A stretch of DNA of 64,000 nt from Corbicula japonica (GCA_038501625.1 JAZAYU010000054.1:1302001-1366000); one strand, 5' to 3'; shown: positions 1 to 15,700, counted from the first letter of the stretch. Made by a program: numbers and translations. The notes: a model not told the origin generated them from the sequence alone.

Positions 1-643
1 AGTTGTAACTTTTCTTAACGTAAATAAACTTATGACATATATACAATGTATGATATAACATATGAAAAAAGAAAAAAGTAACGATATTATAAAAAATAAA
101 ATAACATGGGAAAGTCAAAACAAGAAAAACCGAATCGGAAGAGAAACTCATTAAATATTTAATTCAACGTCTTTTGTCCGCAATGCTGCATGCCAGAACG
201 TACTGTAAACTTTCTCTTCAAACCTCTGTTCGTCTTGGTTACGACCAGAGTTTTGAAATTAATTATTACATGTCATTCAGCATTGTATTCTTCAGTCATT
301 ATTATACCAACCAACAGATTTAATTTAAACAGGGTGTTTAGCTATATGACAATAGCAAATTGGCTATCTCGTTCTGCAAAGTGCAAGTACTTTCGTAAAT
401 GCAAGGTTTAAAGTTAATAATAATTAGTCATAAACAGTGAGTTTTAAAAAAATGGGACATGTATAAACAAACATGTGAATATCCAATAACGTCTGAAAAT
501 GATTTGCATGTTTTCCTTGAATGATATAAGCGATTAAAATGTTTATTGTTTTTTGTAGAAAAAAGCAAACGCAATGCCAATTAATTCTGTGTGCAATGTC
601 GATAACTAAAATATAATGAACTTCAATTGTTTTTTATGCTCAC
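1..643. other. Left-edge intron sequence
   Basis: This is AT-rich sequence after the last exon seen. I found no exon with a convincing acceptor, donor and phase here. Positions 177-255 carry a degenerate copy of 4456-4530, described separately. Confidence 0.4.
177..255. repeat. Direct repeat, copy 1 (of 4456-4530)
   Basis: The block starting AATGCTGCATGCCAG recurs in the same orientation at 4456-4530 with scattered mismatches. The downstream copy overlaps the donor of exon 9. Read on the minus strand both copies are open (QRFEEKVYSTFWHAA versus QRFGEKVDSTYWHAA), but most differences change the amino acid, so coding is unproven. Confidence 0.6.
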
Positions 644-768
644 TTCCTCGCTGGACCTGAGTATGTCGATGGCTTTACTGTACATTTCAACAGCGTCGGC
701 AAATGCTCCATTAGTAAACAAGACGTTGCCCTCTTCCTTTAATCTGTTAATGTCATCAACGGAATAAC
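644..768 (-). CDS. TRANK1-like exon 13: TPR (module 3 begins)
   Basis: The acceptor is GTCCTCAG and the donor GAGGAA|GTGAGC, with 125 nt ending in phase 0. It holds a single TPR helix pair, KEEGNVLFTNGAFADAVEMY, which opens a third module copy. Later exons would lie left of position 1. Confidence 0.7.
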
Positions 769-3700
769 CTGAGGACAATAAACACAATTAACACTTGCAA
801 CATTTCACATTATAATTTGTCTCAGACTACACGCGAAGGCCGAGGGCTAATACGACTGACCCGAGGACAAATAACAGGGCGAACATCAAATCACTTATTT
901 ATTGACAATTTTATTAAATAACAACAAGTACTTACAACATTACTCTCGCTTCACGTTGTTCTAAATTGATCACTTTAATTAATTTTATTACTACATCACG
1001 ATGCCAATGCATACGTCGTTTTGGTGGATGGGTATTTGACGAACTAAATTATCCACCATAGTATTAAACTACAGTCACAGGAAGGTTGTCTATATCAATA
1101 GTTATAAACAATGCAAACATGAATGTGAAATTTTCCTTTTGTAGTCACTGGGAGAAACATGTTTTTCTATTGTTCTAGTAAAGTTTATTGAACTAAATTC
1201 TAAGACATTGTTAACCTTTATACAGACAACCTTCCTGTGACTGTAGTTTAAAATTTTAGTGGATAATTTGGAAGTTTGGACTCCCGGCAATAAGGCTACA
1301 CTCCGAGTGAGAGAAATTGTTTCATATTTCTATTTATTATAATTTCTGATTGACCTGTAACATTTATATGCCCTATAAATGATATCTGAACTAATAAGAA
1401 TATTTTTATTTATTGAATAACATGAAATTTTATGAAAATAGGAAACCACTATCCCCCCAACTTTAAAAGTATATTGTGACAAATGATACCACCTTAATAT
1501 CAGTTTTTGTGTTAACGAATAAGAACAATAACCGCGCAAACTATCCAATTTTATAATATAAGAATAACAAATTATCTCATAATTATACTAAGTAAAAAAT
1601 TATATCCTAAATACAGTTTACAATGAAATGAAAGTGTAATAGCCATATAAAACTATAACAAAAAGATTGCTTTTGAACATATTTTCCTAGTATAAGCAAT
1701 GCTTTTGTCAACCTTAAATGAGTACTTACTTGGCGGTGGGGCAAACATACCAAATACACTTCTCGGGTAACCACTGTCCAAATAATCTATAGGAAGTTTT
1801 CCTTTTGCATCCTTCACATTCAAACTAATAAAGTGATAAAAATAAATTGGCATAATTCATAGCTTAGTTTCACAATTTTGTGTCAGACTGTCCCAATTTA
1901 TAACTTCAAAAATATAACAATTTTTTTTTAAATTGCTTAAAAACACATAGTAGTTCTGTTCGGAGATTACTTTAATCAATTATTTTATCAATCTAGTCCA
2001 GTATAAATTTTAAACCATCATGACGCAAGCTGGCATTTAAACAAGTTTTGATAAAAAAGACATGTCGTATATAAATCGCTGTTAGCATATTATAACGCAG
2101 GAAAATTACGGCTTTATATTTATATGAAGGTGATAACATGTGTGTTTTAAAGAAAAAGTAGCCCTGTTTTATTAGAGGTTATTCAATATAAGACTCACCT
2201 CATGCCTGTTCTCAGTAATATGTTTTTGATTTTCGTGAGAATCTCAATCTCAGGAGGCGGACGGAATTGTGCGATAAAGTGGAACACGGAGTCACCACCA
2301 GGATTCACGGCCATCTGTTCAAGAAACTCTTTTCCGAACAATGCTAGTTCTTCTAACAAAGATTCCCTACCTGAATTGCATCAATATTTTTGTACATTCA
2401 AACAAGCACATTTTTCTAATGGATACTCAAGCGCGAATGCTTTAAATTTTACTTAACAGACATTCTTCAAGAAAACACCTTAATTAGTGGCATCTGCTTT
2501 GTTATCTCAAATTCAATGTTAAATCGATATTGATTTTTTGCTTTGAAAACAAAAACGAGTAGATATTTACATGTGTGTGCATTACTTATTTGTGGTATTC
2601 ATTCACAGTTGATTATAACTGCGTTCTTTATTGACTGAATAAATCGTGCATAAATTGTTGTTTATGTGTTTGATATTTTTTAATCAAACAACACGTTTTT
2701 CTTCGAAAGCAGGAGTTAAAAAGCGATATAATAACCTTTAAGATCTATAAGATAAACTGTGATGTTGTTTGTTTTTTCATTTTATAAAATCTTATAACTG
2801 TTTTGGTGTGTCGAGGGTAGATGTGTCATGTTTTTATTCCTTATTTGCATCTCCCCACACATTTCTTAATTGACTGCAGTTATTCAAAATTTCAGGTTTG
2901 AGGGAATGCAGTCGACAAATCGTCCACGGAAATAAAAATAAAACAGGCCAAACATTTTGGGGAAAAACAATTTTATTTCAGTTAAAGCTCTTAGACCATT
3001 TTTGTGGCGACTTCAACTACCCAAGTTCGATGAAAAAGCAGCTTTAAAGTTAACAAGAAACGGTGTGGTTCTATAATTGTATCATTCATATGATAATCTC
3101 ATTTCTAAAATTAATCTAATTTCTGGTAGGCAAACTTTTACACAAGTATCTCAAATTCTCTTTAATGTTTTATTTATCATTAACTCACCAGTCAGAAATG
3201 CGAATCTGACTGCTGCATGTAAGGGACAATCAGTATCATCCACAGCCAAACATTTCAGTGTCTTGTCATGTCCATGCATGTACACTGCAAACAGCACTGC
3301 ATCTAACCAGGGACCGTCAAGTTTTGGATCGCAGTCCATTTCACGGGTATACTGGAATATCGTGTTAGTCTGTACTTCAATGGTATCACATGATCCCGCC
3401 ACTCCAGTACATAGAAACTTTATACTCGTTCCTGTACAAGAAATTCATATTGGTTTGTTTTGTAGGTTTTTTATTTTAATTTAATACACGTAAACTTCCG
3501 AACTTTTTGGATTTGTTTTGTTTCCGGTATTTTTTTCATTAACCCACTCATTAAAATTGATTGGTTAGTTAATACGTGCGCTGGTGTTTTTTCACTTAAG
3601 CCAGTCTTGGCGTGAAATGACGAAAATGATATGAAAACAGTTTTTCCTATGTAGGCCTAATGCTTTATCCAATGATAGTGCATATCAAAAACGTTCAACA

Positions 3701-6700
3701 AAAATTTAAGAAATTAAACATCCAATGAACATAAGACGTTTAAATGTACATCTTGGTGTGAAGAAACAAGTAAAATTTAAAGAAGTACAATATATTCATA
3801 AGAACTTCTTGCTTTGTTGCTATTATGAAAGGCCGATGAAAGTGTTATCTGCGGTTGCAGCTTGTGAATAACTATCTCTTGCAATGCTATTAGTTTTTTA
3901 TGTTTTTTGTTTGTTTGAATGTGTGCTTTTGCATTCAACATTGTTGAGCCGATGGGTGGGTTGGAGTTATTTCACCAAGACAACTTGTTTTGTGATACGT
4001 GTACCTGTTGGGGCAAGCGTGAAGTTGGTGGACGTCCATTTTGAAACTGATTATTTTAATACCATGCTCTCTTTTCCCTTCTACTTTTTTGTCTGTGTGG
4101 GGAGGCTGTGTCTGCTGGATGTGGCCATTCCTGATATGCACATTTCACTTTTTTCTATAAAAACTGCTGAACATGACTCGTATAATTTCTTACCCAAAAT
4201 CTGTGTATAAAGCGTCATTAATATCGGGGTCAAATATATATCGATGTTGAAATTAAAAGACAAATCATCATTATATCGGAACTGATATACCGCATTTTGT
4301 GCATTTTGGAAGATGAAAAGATGAGAAAAATGTGAAAAATAAATATGTTATCTTTGAATTCCAGGTACTAGGCAATGAATATCTATCTATCTTGCTTTCT
4401 TTAAATTTAAAATACTATTATAAATATCCCCTCTATAAAGGATATAATTTATTAATAAGAATGCTGCATGCCAGTACGTACTGTCAACTTTCTCTCCAAA
4501 CCTCTGTCCTTCTAGGTTAGGACCCAGGATAAGATATGCCATACACTTCCACTCTACATTCCTGCTAAGTTTGCTCAGAACTGATTGCCATATATCACGA
4601 TCGATAAACCTCAACTGGTTATAACACGTCATGAAATTCTCACCTGCAAAACAACCGTAAACATTATTTCATCATCGATTAAACATGTGATAATTGTAAA
4701 TCTTTATCGATGTCATGTAATGATGATAAAGTTTGTGGGGGTTATACGAGCAACGATTTTTAGGGTTGTCAAGACGAACTCAATCGGTAGAGTAATCGGA
4801 ATTGCATGGCTAGGCGCTGTCGCTGTAGGGTACGGGTTCGATTCCCATTGTGAAAAATATCATTTGTAATGACAAAAGGAAGGAAAATGTTGATTAAACT
4901 TGGACAATCAAACATAATGTGTATGACTGTAAATGAAAATTATGATAGAAAAAAATATACCTATGTCGCAGTTATAAATACTTCTCAAAGCCTATAACAG
5001 AAAATATAACCAACTTATGATATGCTGTGGTACAGGGCAAAGAAAACCTTTTTCCATAGTACACCAAAAGCGCCCAGGAACAGCTATGTCTATAAGGCAT
5101 ATTATATGGTAAATTCTTTTATGAACTGGTGCCAAAATGGTGACAATTTGACTTAAATAAGTGCTCACCAGAGCTTTTACATAACAATCAACTTGTCTCA
5201 TTTATCTTCAAAAGCATACAAAATAAGAAATCTTCCAGTAAATACATGAATTGTTGAGTTTAATCTCTTACTTGTTACATGTTTTAGTTGGGTCACAGCT
5301 TCAACGATTAAGTCAAGCTTGACGTTTCTTGAAGCTTTTGACAGATTAAAACCGTCCAGATATGCCCCAAAGGCATCATCAGAAGATCCCATTGTGAGAA
5401 GAGTTTTTGCTTTCCAAAAGTGACCCTTCAAATAAACATCAAGTTAAAACCCAATTATTTTTTATGGTAACACCCAGAAATTAAGAAATCACACAATAAG
5501 GTTAAAATATCAAAAAACAAACACAACCATCAAAAAAGGTGCGACCTTCTTTCTTGACAAACTAAAACCCTTTGACAAATTTGGAAAAGGTTAATGTAAT
5601 TAGTTTATGACCTTCTTAAAAAATCAATCTATTGTGGGCTCTAATTGCTTAAAGAAAAAGGACACTTGATGCTTGGTTTCATAAGAATAACGTTAACATG
5701 TTTCATCATTCAGTTACAAGAAGCAAAGAGATCAGAAAACTACACATCGAGACAACAGACACAACCCATGATTTCCTACAAAGAGTATGCATTTTATTAA
5801 TTTCATTATTTATGCAGTTAAGTAAACGTTTTCCTTTTTCTCAATTTTTAAGGAAATTAACAATAACCTTGTGCCAGCAGGAGTCACAGGAAATAGCTGC
5901 TATTGCATTAGCTAATGCCTCCATATAGTTCTGCAGGGTAAAGTAAACCTTAGCTCGGTTACTGTACAAAATGGCTGCCTCCTTGTAAAGCTGTTTTGAT
6001 TGTTGGGAGATAAACAATGCTTCATCGTACTTAGAGAGAGCTTCCGAATAGTTTTCCGCCTTCAGTGCTGTATTTCCCTGCGATTTAAGAGCCTCGAGAT
6101 CGTGGCGAAGTTCGTCAACTGTTGTAATCATACAAGACAGATAAATGCTATTACATTTCAGCCACTACCACTGAAAATGCTGGAAGAAGTTTATATTTTT
6201 ATGAGGCAATGTGAACTGATTTAGTGTGTAATAATATCTCGACACAATGTTCGTGAATAGTAAAAGATTGATCTTTTTGGCTTGTACTCGCAAAAAGATT
6301 TAACCCAAAGTGGCAGAATGTTTTTCCACTGACCGTTCCATGGAGGTCATCCATCAGGATCTAATTTAATTTTCTTTGTGTCTGTGGGTGTTTGTTTTTC
6401 TATAATGTAGTTTCTTTTCCTGATACATTTTTCAGTGTCTTTCGATAAATAAATATATATATAAATTTAATTTTATTGTCATTACCCTGGTGTAATATTC
6501 CAAGTACAGTCGTTGATTGTAATAATATATTTCTATCTAGTCTTTGTTAAAATGTTCAAGCATATTTAGACCACAAAATAAGCTTTTTAGACAATTTAAA
6601 TGATCAATAATAACGATGCTACATACAATCAACATAACCTTATAACAAAGATAAGTTCTAAAAAAGTTATTGTCTTCTAAACAAAACATTGAAAGTTCAA

Positions 6701-9700
6701 GCAGAAATATAAAAGTTTTTAAAGGATATCGATAACCAACCAGATTTAGATGCAAGTTGAATAGATGATAGTTTTTTGTACAAGCCATCCTTCTGATGAA
6801 TGTAATCTATTGGCTTTTTGTTGGATCTGTCCATGACCGCAGCATTGCACTTGTTTTCCAGCAGAAGATCAAGAACTGCGTGCTTGATATTAACGGCTCC
6901 AATACCAGATCGCACCAGTATGTGTAGAGCAGTCGAACCATCCTGGTCAACAGAGTTAATCATGTCGGGTATGCGTTGAACTTTTTGTAGAATGCAACGA
7001 AGCAATTTCAAGGAACCTAAATATGTATACGATTGAATAGTTTATTTAAGAAAAACAAAGTAAAATTTAAAATAATCTTATTCATTTACGTGAACAGCTA
7101 ACAGTTACTTAGTTTGTTTCACAAACTAACGATTGTACATAAAGTTTATCATAATGTGAAAATATCACTTTGTCAATGAAATCTGTATTTTTAGGGTATG
7201 ACAACTTAACAACGTTTTCTAGTTTGTGCCCCGGCACTTGTACATGTAAAAGAAACAGGTCCAGTCACTCTCACAATAAGACACAAACACACTAACTCCC
7301 AATCAGCCTTAAACGGATTTCAAACATTATTTAACATTATAACGACCAGACCACACTTTAAAATGACATTATGTACAAATATCGCATTGACAGTTTCATG
7401 ATCAGTGTCAAATTGAGATGGATAAAATTGTGTTATGTTGGTTTCAGTAAATATTCTGTTGATCTTGGTTCATGGCTGTACACTGCGTGGGATGTAGCAT
7501 TTCAGTAACAGCGAATAGACTGGCTGAATCAAACCGAGTCATCAATATTGTCATACTTGTTGTGTTCGGTGACTGTTAAAGTCCATAAAAAACTTCTTTC
7601 TTCTCATTAAGTATTTTTATGTTTCGTAGGTTCTACGAAAAGTATAGTCTGATAGAATTTCAAAGTGTTACCTGAGCGTAATGAAAGTCGGACCACGTGA
7701 TGAAGAGATGGACAACCAAATTGTTTACCAATTTGTTCGAAATCTGACCCGAACTCGACCATTTTGACAGCCAACTTCTCTCCCCACTTGATAAATGCAT
7801 CATCCGTCAGAAATGACAGCAAACTTCCTACATTGACAGAGGACCAGTTCCATGTGGCGGTATTCTGGTCCTCTAGAGCACACGAAACACCTCTGTAAAT
7901 GTAAGGTGAGAAATTAATATTCGGCTGTGAATCATAATAACTTATATTTGCCTCAAATATAACACAAACAAATACTAATGGCGTAAGGACCGTTGTAAAG
8001 TTCTAAAACTATTTTTATGTCATATAACTTATTATTATATTCTAAAGTTTTTCATTTATGTTGTTAAAAAATAATATTTATTAGTAAAAATCAGCATTTA
8101 TATTAATTTTATATATGTTCCTTATTTTTATTTGTATTTGAAAGCTTATATTTATATGGTAACATTTTTATGTGATATAAAACACGCATTCTTTTCGATA
8201 AGGCGAAAAACACATATGTTCAATAATGGTATCATGGGATGCGAATAACATTTGTAACGAACGATTTCATTGGACCACGATATTTTACGCAGCAAACACG
8301 GCTGCTCCCACTGCGTTTCGTTCCAATACCCCAAAATGAACTTTAACGACCTCAAACTACTTCAAATATATGACTGCTTGATGTTAGTGATTGTGAATAA
8401 TAAAGAATACGTTATAATACAGTATCTGACGAATTTATTTTCTATACCGAGCAAACTAAACACAAAAATTCAGTAAATGACGTGATTGACCATAAGTCAA
8501 GTCTAAACATTTTAAAGAAGGACGGCAATAGTCATAAAACAGAACAGGAAGAAAACGTGACTGTATCAACGAAAGATGAGAAAAAATATGTTTAAATTTA
8601 TTGTGATTAATATATATTTGAGTATATATACTGTTATTAAAAGATATTATTCAGAAAGACGACATACAGATAGCCCCAAACCACATCTACAGTGTGTACC
8701 CCAAACCACTTGAAATCGCCTATATTTAATTTGTTAAGTGTCAGAGTAAAGACAGCAAAATGTATGGCTTGTTGATGAATTGTGACAACATAAAAAAATA
8801 TTTTCATTTTGTATTATTGCTACACCTTTCGATTTCAATAAGTTATTGACCTAGAGAGCGAACCCCGAAAACATCTGTTGCATTGCAACTCTTCACAAGA
8901 CGCCGATCATGTTTTTGACATGCGACTTCCGTTTGAACTGCCGACAATATCAGTCGCCGCTAAATGCGTTTAATGTTTTGGTTTAAGGCAAAATCTAACT
9001 GAAATCTGAATCGGTAGTAAATTATGGTTCAATTATTACAGGTCATTAAGAAGCAGCATGTGTTACACTTGTTGAATTAAAGGTGTATATACTAGAGCTC
9101 GCAGGGCCACTTAATTATGACTTTATATTGGAGGTCTTTTAAAAATAAATTTGAGGATAACAATAGTCACTTCCGATTTAATGTTAGAGAAAAACAGCCA
9201 GACCTTAAAAAACAATTCGCACCATGAGCGTCAAAATGATTATCGAATCTTGTTCAGCTTTCTTTTTGGTGCAGTGGCATTTCTCAGACATAAGGCGCAT
9301 TCCTTGCAAAATTAACACCAATTTGATATTTATTTCACAATCGTTTGAAAAAAAATTAATTTCTGTAAACATGGAATATTTTATTGAGTATGTCTTTCGT
9401 CCGTATGGATGATTTCATTGAAACTTCACTAAAGGGTTTTTCACCTAGCTCAATTGTGCATATCGTCAGAAGCTTCCACTCGGATTATTTTTAGCCGAGT
9501 TATAAGCCCCTTGGTCATTTTTTATTGTTAATTCTATATAATTCTATATAAATATCTTGTCCACGCTTTATCCCCAAAAGCGCCTCGGGGATTTCCATAA
9601 ATTGTTACCAATCCTAGTTGTGCATATCGTCAGAGATTTATTTTGTCACGTATTAGGCCCTAGATCATTTATACAATAACTTTTATATAAAAATGTTGTC

Positions 9701-12700
9701 CACGCTTTATCTAAAAATCCCCCTGGCGGATTTAATTGAAACTTCATAGGAATGTTTGTCACCAAGCATATCGTCAAGAGGTTTTGCTCTGAATAAGTTT
9801 GGCTGAGTTATGGGTCATTAGTCATTTTTGTATAATTTATATACTTAAGTCTAATCCTTTACCTCCAACCATTTGTGTTTTTCATTTTCACCAAGCAAGT
9901 TGAGCATATCGTCAGTTTCTGCTTGAATATTTTCGCAGTTATGGGCCCTTAGTCTTTTTTTCAGAACTTCTTTCAACCGCTTTCAATGTCCAGTGTCCGA
10001 ATGTCCGTTAAAGAGCGGTAACCTTACAGAATTTACAATGTGTCGCTATTTGTATAGTTTCTGATGTAGGATGTACATATAACCTATACTTTTTGTACGT
10101 TTTGGACTTTCTTTACTATTTGAAATCTACAACACTAAATATAGTCAGTCGGGAATACTTACTCATTATATCCAGTGAGGAGCATGGCAAGACTTTTCCA
10201 GTTGTTCTGTGAGGCCAGCTTCTGGATGACTTTATTCCAGATTTCATTTCCATTCACACTATCAGGGATGTCAAGTTGGTCCGTCAACAACTTCTCCATG
10301 GCATCTGGAAATTAACATTTCTCAAATCAGTCTGTTAAGGATAAACTCTCATCTTAGTTCTTAATTTCTTAAATTATTGCTCTTAGACAATACTGTCACG
10401 ATCTTCTAATCCTATTAGTTAACAACGGCAAACTTTGACAAAACGTTATACAGTACTAAAGTCCATGAACTGGTATATTCTCGTTAGACTTTTTTCATAA
10501 ATGTTATAGGTAAATGTTATAGGATGCTTTATCTTGAACTTAATGACTATGTAGTTATTATGATATGGAAAAGGGAATATGCCACAACACATTTACTTGA
10601 TTTTTGTTTATCCCGATGACGATTTTCAAATGATATTACCTCTACTGGTCGATCGGATAATTCCGATAAACGTTATCACCACTGCATGCCATCGTTAAGG
10701 TTTATTAACTGATAACAGTACTGACTATATGTACGGGGAGCCTTTTTACGGACGCTACACTGCACAAATAGCGCTACTGTGAATTTCAAATGATATGGCC
10801 TCTACTTGGAAGTCATCCCGTTACGTACGTCGAATGCGTCCGGCCATGCAACTCTGACTACGCTATCGACTGAGCTAGTCGGGACAACTCCCCCAAGAAA
10901 TAGCGTGTTCGATTATGAAAAAGATGTTTTGTATGCAAAAGGGTAAAAGCATATACATTTAACAAAATCACCGCGCAACTTGAACAAGATGCATTTGTGA
11001 CTTGACTCCAACCTACCAGAATAAAAAATGCATTACCTGTTGCAGGTGCTCTTGGCACAAGAATGCAAACTTCAGTCAGGAACATGACAATATCATGAAT
11101 ATTTCCTTCCCCACGGAGTGTCAGTCTAAGTCCCTCTACCAGGTATGGCAAAGCTCTTTGTACACCGTTATAACCTCCCTTTACTGCCTCACTGGCTCTC
11201 CAGTAACCCTGAAATACAATTGTCATTGTCAAGGAGCTGTGACTATGGCGTAATTGAATGTCTATTATTCCATCTCCTAGTTCAATGATACATACTTTTT
11301 ATTTGCCTTAAAAGCTCAATAAACTTGTCAAAACGTTTTTTTTTTCATTGTGAAAATTAATTAACCACGTTGACCCTTTTCAAAAGAAAGTATAAATGAC
11401 CAAATATTTATGTTCTCAAACAATCCCCGATCATTGAGACCCGGTCCGTCACAGTATTTTTGTAGCCCACAAAATTACTAACCAATATTTACAATCACTC
11501 GGCGAAAAGTTATCGGTTTTTTTCCGTACGTGGGCCGTAAGAACGCGGTGACGTCATTCTGCATAATTAGCGATCTTCGCCTGCCGAGAGTTGCCGAAAA
11601 TCAGCTCGGAAAGATTCGCTGTTTGTTTTGTAAACAAGATAAACGATCCGCAAAACATGCTGCAAATCAATAAGATAATACCCTTTTCTTATTGTAAGGT
11701 TTCTTTTTTTGTGTTATTATGCATACAGGTGAAATCTAAAATGTTAAGGTTAATAAAAATATGCTGTTTGACAAGTTTATTGGGCCTTTAACTTACGCAC
11801 GATTGATTACATTTTCATGGGCATTTATGGAAACGCATTTTACATTCTAAGCCGTCTAGCCTCAGGTTGGGCGCTAGTCATAACTTACAAAAATCTTTGT
11901 ATCGTACTCACCGGCATTCAACGATTATTGCATTAATCGTTAATTACACTAAAAATTACTTAATTTCAGAGTTAACGAGTAAATTAAGATATGGCTGATA
12001 CTAATTAAAAATGATTTTCAACCATTTCCTTCCCTAAAGTCTGCAAAATCAATTGCAATTAATATTATGAATATCAAATGCAAAATTTAAAGTTAGATAT
12101 CTAAATTTATTTTAGTAATGTTTTAATGTGTTAATGAGTTGTGAAAAATCATAGCAGTAATTGTAGATGTATATGTTTCGTGGTATGTACGTATACTTTA
12201 TTTTCGATAAAAAGAAGTAAAATGCATGTATGCAAATCGTGAATCTTCCCTACAAAGCAGAGAGAAAATAAGGATAAATAACATAATCAATTTTAAAATA
12301 GTTTTCACAAAAATAACGATGAAGAGATGGGGGTTACCTATTTGTAACGGTCAGTGGCAGAACAATATCCCACTGGGTAAAACAAAACAGGTTTTAAGGC
12401 CCTTTCAAATCAATTGCGTTGCCACAGCGTTGTTTAATTTTCCAGAACGCCGTAAGATCGCAAGAAAAATATGATATTTTTAGATAGAGATGTCACGGCG
12501 TCCTCCCTGCGACCAAACCGTTGCTACGGAGCTCAAATGGCGTTCTATCGCGTTCCTACGGAGTTCTTTTTGGCAATTGCCTGCACCCTTTCGGCGCGTC
12601 CACTGCGTGCACTGCGCTTTCACAGCGCACTTACGGCGCTTACACTGCGTGCATTGCGCATTCACGGCGAATGACATAAATAACGCATCTTGATGTATCT

Positions 12701-15700
12701 GCTTGACCTGGATATAGGCCAACATAAGGCCGATATCAGTCATAGTGAGATTAGTTTGTTTGCATTTCTTGTACATTTTTACCATTTAGCTCGTGTTTGT
12801 CATGAAAACGACAATGTATGGGATAGACAACGAGTGGAGTTATCTATGAAAAATAGACGCGAGCGTAGCGAGCGTCTATTTTTCATAGGTCACTCCACGA
12901 GGTGTCTATCCGACTTAGACCACACGACTGCAAAACCCCGAAATTCTCGTGCACAAAGCAATGAATCGCCCAAACTTTACAAGCCGTTACACAAACTTCT
13001 TTCATTCACAATTCGTATATAAAAGGAGTCGCATGTTAAACTTAGTTTAACGCAACTTGTGATTTAAACGATGTCACGTTACCCAGCTTAGAATTACCAA
13101 CTGAAGACTTTTTGGAGTCTCTACCGAGTAAAAGATTTAACAACGTAGAAGAATTCACTGACGAACAATTGCAATAACGCAGGATTGAAAGAATTCCGGT
13201 CAGTCATTTAATGATATTAAAAACATGAGTAGTTTTAAAGTTAAGTGTTATGTTTTGTCATTCATAAAAAATCAAATGTTTGTGTGTTAAAAGAATTAGT
13301 TTGCCCTTTCACACGGTATGTATCCCAATAATCAACACTCGGAAGACAATGCCAGGCTCGGAGGATAAGAACGGCTAGAGATTTGGATGAGAGTGAGAAA
13401 AGCGTAAGTATATTTACTTTTATCTTTTACTAATGCCGATTTAAATCACGTTAGTGATTGCAATCGTTCTAGGCCAACATAAGCTATATAAAACTGCAAT
13501 GGTTTTTGCAGACAGTCCCTACATTGTGGTGAAAATCACCGAAGAAGGGGGGAAATTCGACCCAATGCTCAAAATTAAACAATTTTCCATCTGTATTTAG
13601 GTATTCGAGTGAAGAAAACATAACTATTTGATCCTTTACTGTCCCTCTGTTAATAAACAATCACAACATGGTAACACAGTTCGGTAAAAATGAATCTAAA
13701 TCTTACTTTTTCTGAAGATGTCAAAGCGAGATGGATAATCACTGGCTTCAGTAAAATTTGTTAAAGATAATAGCTGGCTCAAACTGAATAATCGCCAGGC
13801 TTTTAATTTTATCTTCAGGAAAATGTATCAATACTATGCTTTTTATCATTTCTCAACTGTGAAATGACGTTTTATGTTCGTATGTTCGCCTTTGTCCGTG
13901 CGTGTGTGTGTCAACAATGTCTTCAAGCGACACCTTATCTAAAAAATATTTTGTGATGAAGGGATTAACATTTGCAAAAGTTCTTTCCTTGACAAATTGT
14001 GGTTTCTTTTGCAACCAATAGAAATAACAGATTCAAAATGAGAAATGAAATAAAATGTTTATTAGAAAAATATAATGAAAAGCAGTCGGCATCATTCTGC
14101 TAGATGGATAAAAATTAAAATAAATAAAATAAGTCACCTTTAGTGACTTTTCAATTGTCTTTTGCCAGAAAAACGTATATTAGAAAATTTTTGTTAGAAT
14201 TTATAGCATTTCGTGGTCCACGCCACTATGTACAGGTAACAAAAACACATCGACATCCTTAGACAAGGACCCTCAGAACCGTTTCGCCCCTTACTTGTAA
14301 AGCTGTGTTTACCTGATGACGGGCCAGCAGTGGCAATCACTACCACGTGTCGATGTGTGATAATAATAGACAAAATGTCGTAAGAATTGATAAATAAGAT
14401 TTTAGCGATGTATAAACGATTGGTTATTATTTTTATGTCCCTTTAGCGATTTAAGTGATATTATGTGATGGGATGTTTCCAAAAGGACCTATAGTCCAGT
14501 CATTGTACACATTGACCTACAAAAAAGTTCAACAGAAATTATATTGCTTTTGGTATTTAGTATACATTGTTTTGAACAAAATATCTAAAATCTAGAGAAA
14601 GCAAACAATGGGAAATTACAAAATAACGCTTTATCTTCTTAGAATTATTCGTTTAAATGTTGATCAAAATGGGGCGCCATTCAAGCAGTTCTTCTGCAAG
14701 TTATATCATTTTTTTCTTTTGTTCTCAATTCAGTAGATTTCTGTGGTTTATAAGCTCTTCTATTTGTTTTTTAATGAGCCTATGTCATCACCTGAGCTAC
14801 GTCTGCATCCGCGCTCGACCTAGTTTTGTGTGTATGTCCATTTTTATCCGAAGTAACAAAGCTATTGCTTTCAGCCTTGGCATACGTACTTACTATTACT
14901 GTATTAAGATGACTGTGCAGTTTAAGTAACATAACTCTGGTTAGATTTTGACAGAATTATGGCCCTTTTATGGACCTAGAAACGTGGATAAGTTTTGATC
15001 TTAAGTTCCACTTTTCTCTCAAGTATCAAAGCTGTTGCTCTTTCAAAATTACAACACTTGCTAATTATTAAAAGCATCACTTGTGTCTAGTACTGGGTGC
15101 GTTTATAGAACCAATGAATGATTTTGAACGTTAACAACTACACTGAAAACTAGCAAACTCAGGTTATCTCAAAAAGGCGTAAAACCTGATATGATATGAT
15201 ATAAAATGATATATTGTACATCTAAATCACTTAAGATTACTACAGTGCAAATTTAAATTGTATGACCTTCATTATTACTTATCAAATAAAGATAATGGGT
15301 TGGACAATGACTTCTGGTCCTGGAAGATGAAAAATTTGACTTTAAAACTAATAAACATTACTTAAAAGCATTATGATGAAAAGGTAAGTTTGTTCATTAT
15401 CCATAAAATTTTTAATGTAGCCACCTATTATCGTCACTGAAGCCATTGATTATCCATTTCGCTTTGACATCTTCAGAAAAAGTAAGATTTAGATTCATTT
15501 TTACCGAACTGTTTTACCATGTTGCGATTGTTTATTAACAGAGGGACAGTAAAGGATCAAATAGTTATGTTTTCTTCACTCGAATACCTAAATACAGATG
15601 GAAACTTGTTTAATTTTGAGCGATGGGCCGAATTTTCCATCTTCTTCGGTGATTTTCACCACAATGTAGGGACTGTCTGCAAAAACCATTGCAGTTTTAT

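Noticed and set aside
3077..3484. Plus-strand 135-codon frame
   Set aside because: It is antisense to exon 10 of the TRANK1-like gene, which has matching splice sites and phase.
4755..4855. tRNA gene
   Set aside because: Box A and B are present but the arms do not form a cloverleaf and there is no clear acceptor stem or terminator. It is better explained as a SINE head.
12471..12785. Several overlapping frames of 67-101 codons
   Set aside because: They arise in the GC-rich word array, where stop codons are rare in all frames. No conserved motif was seen.
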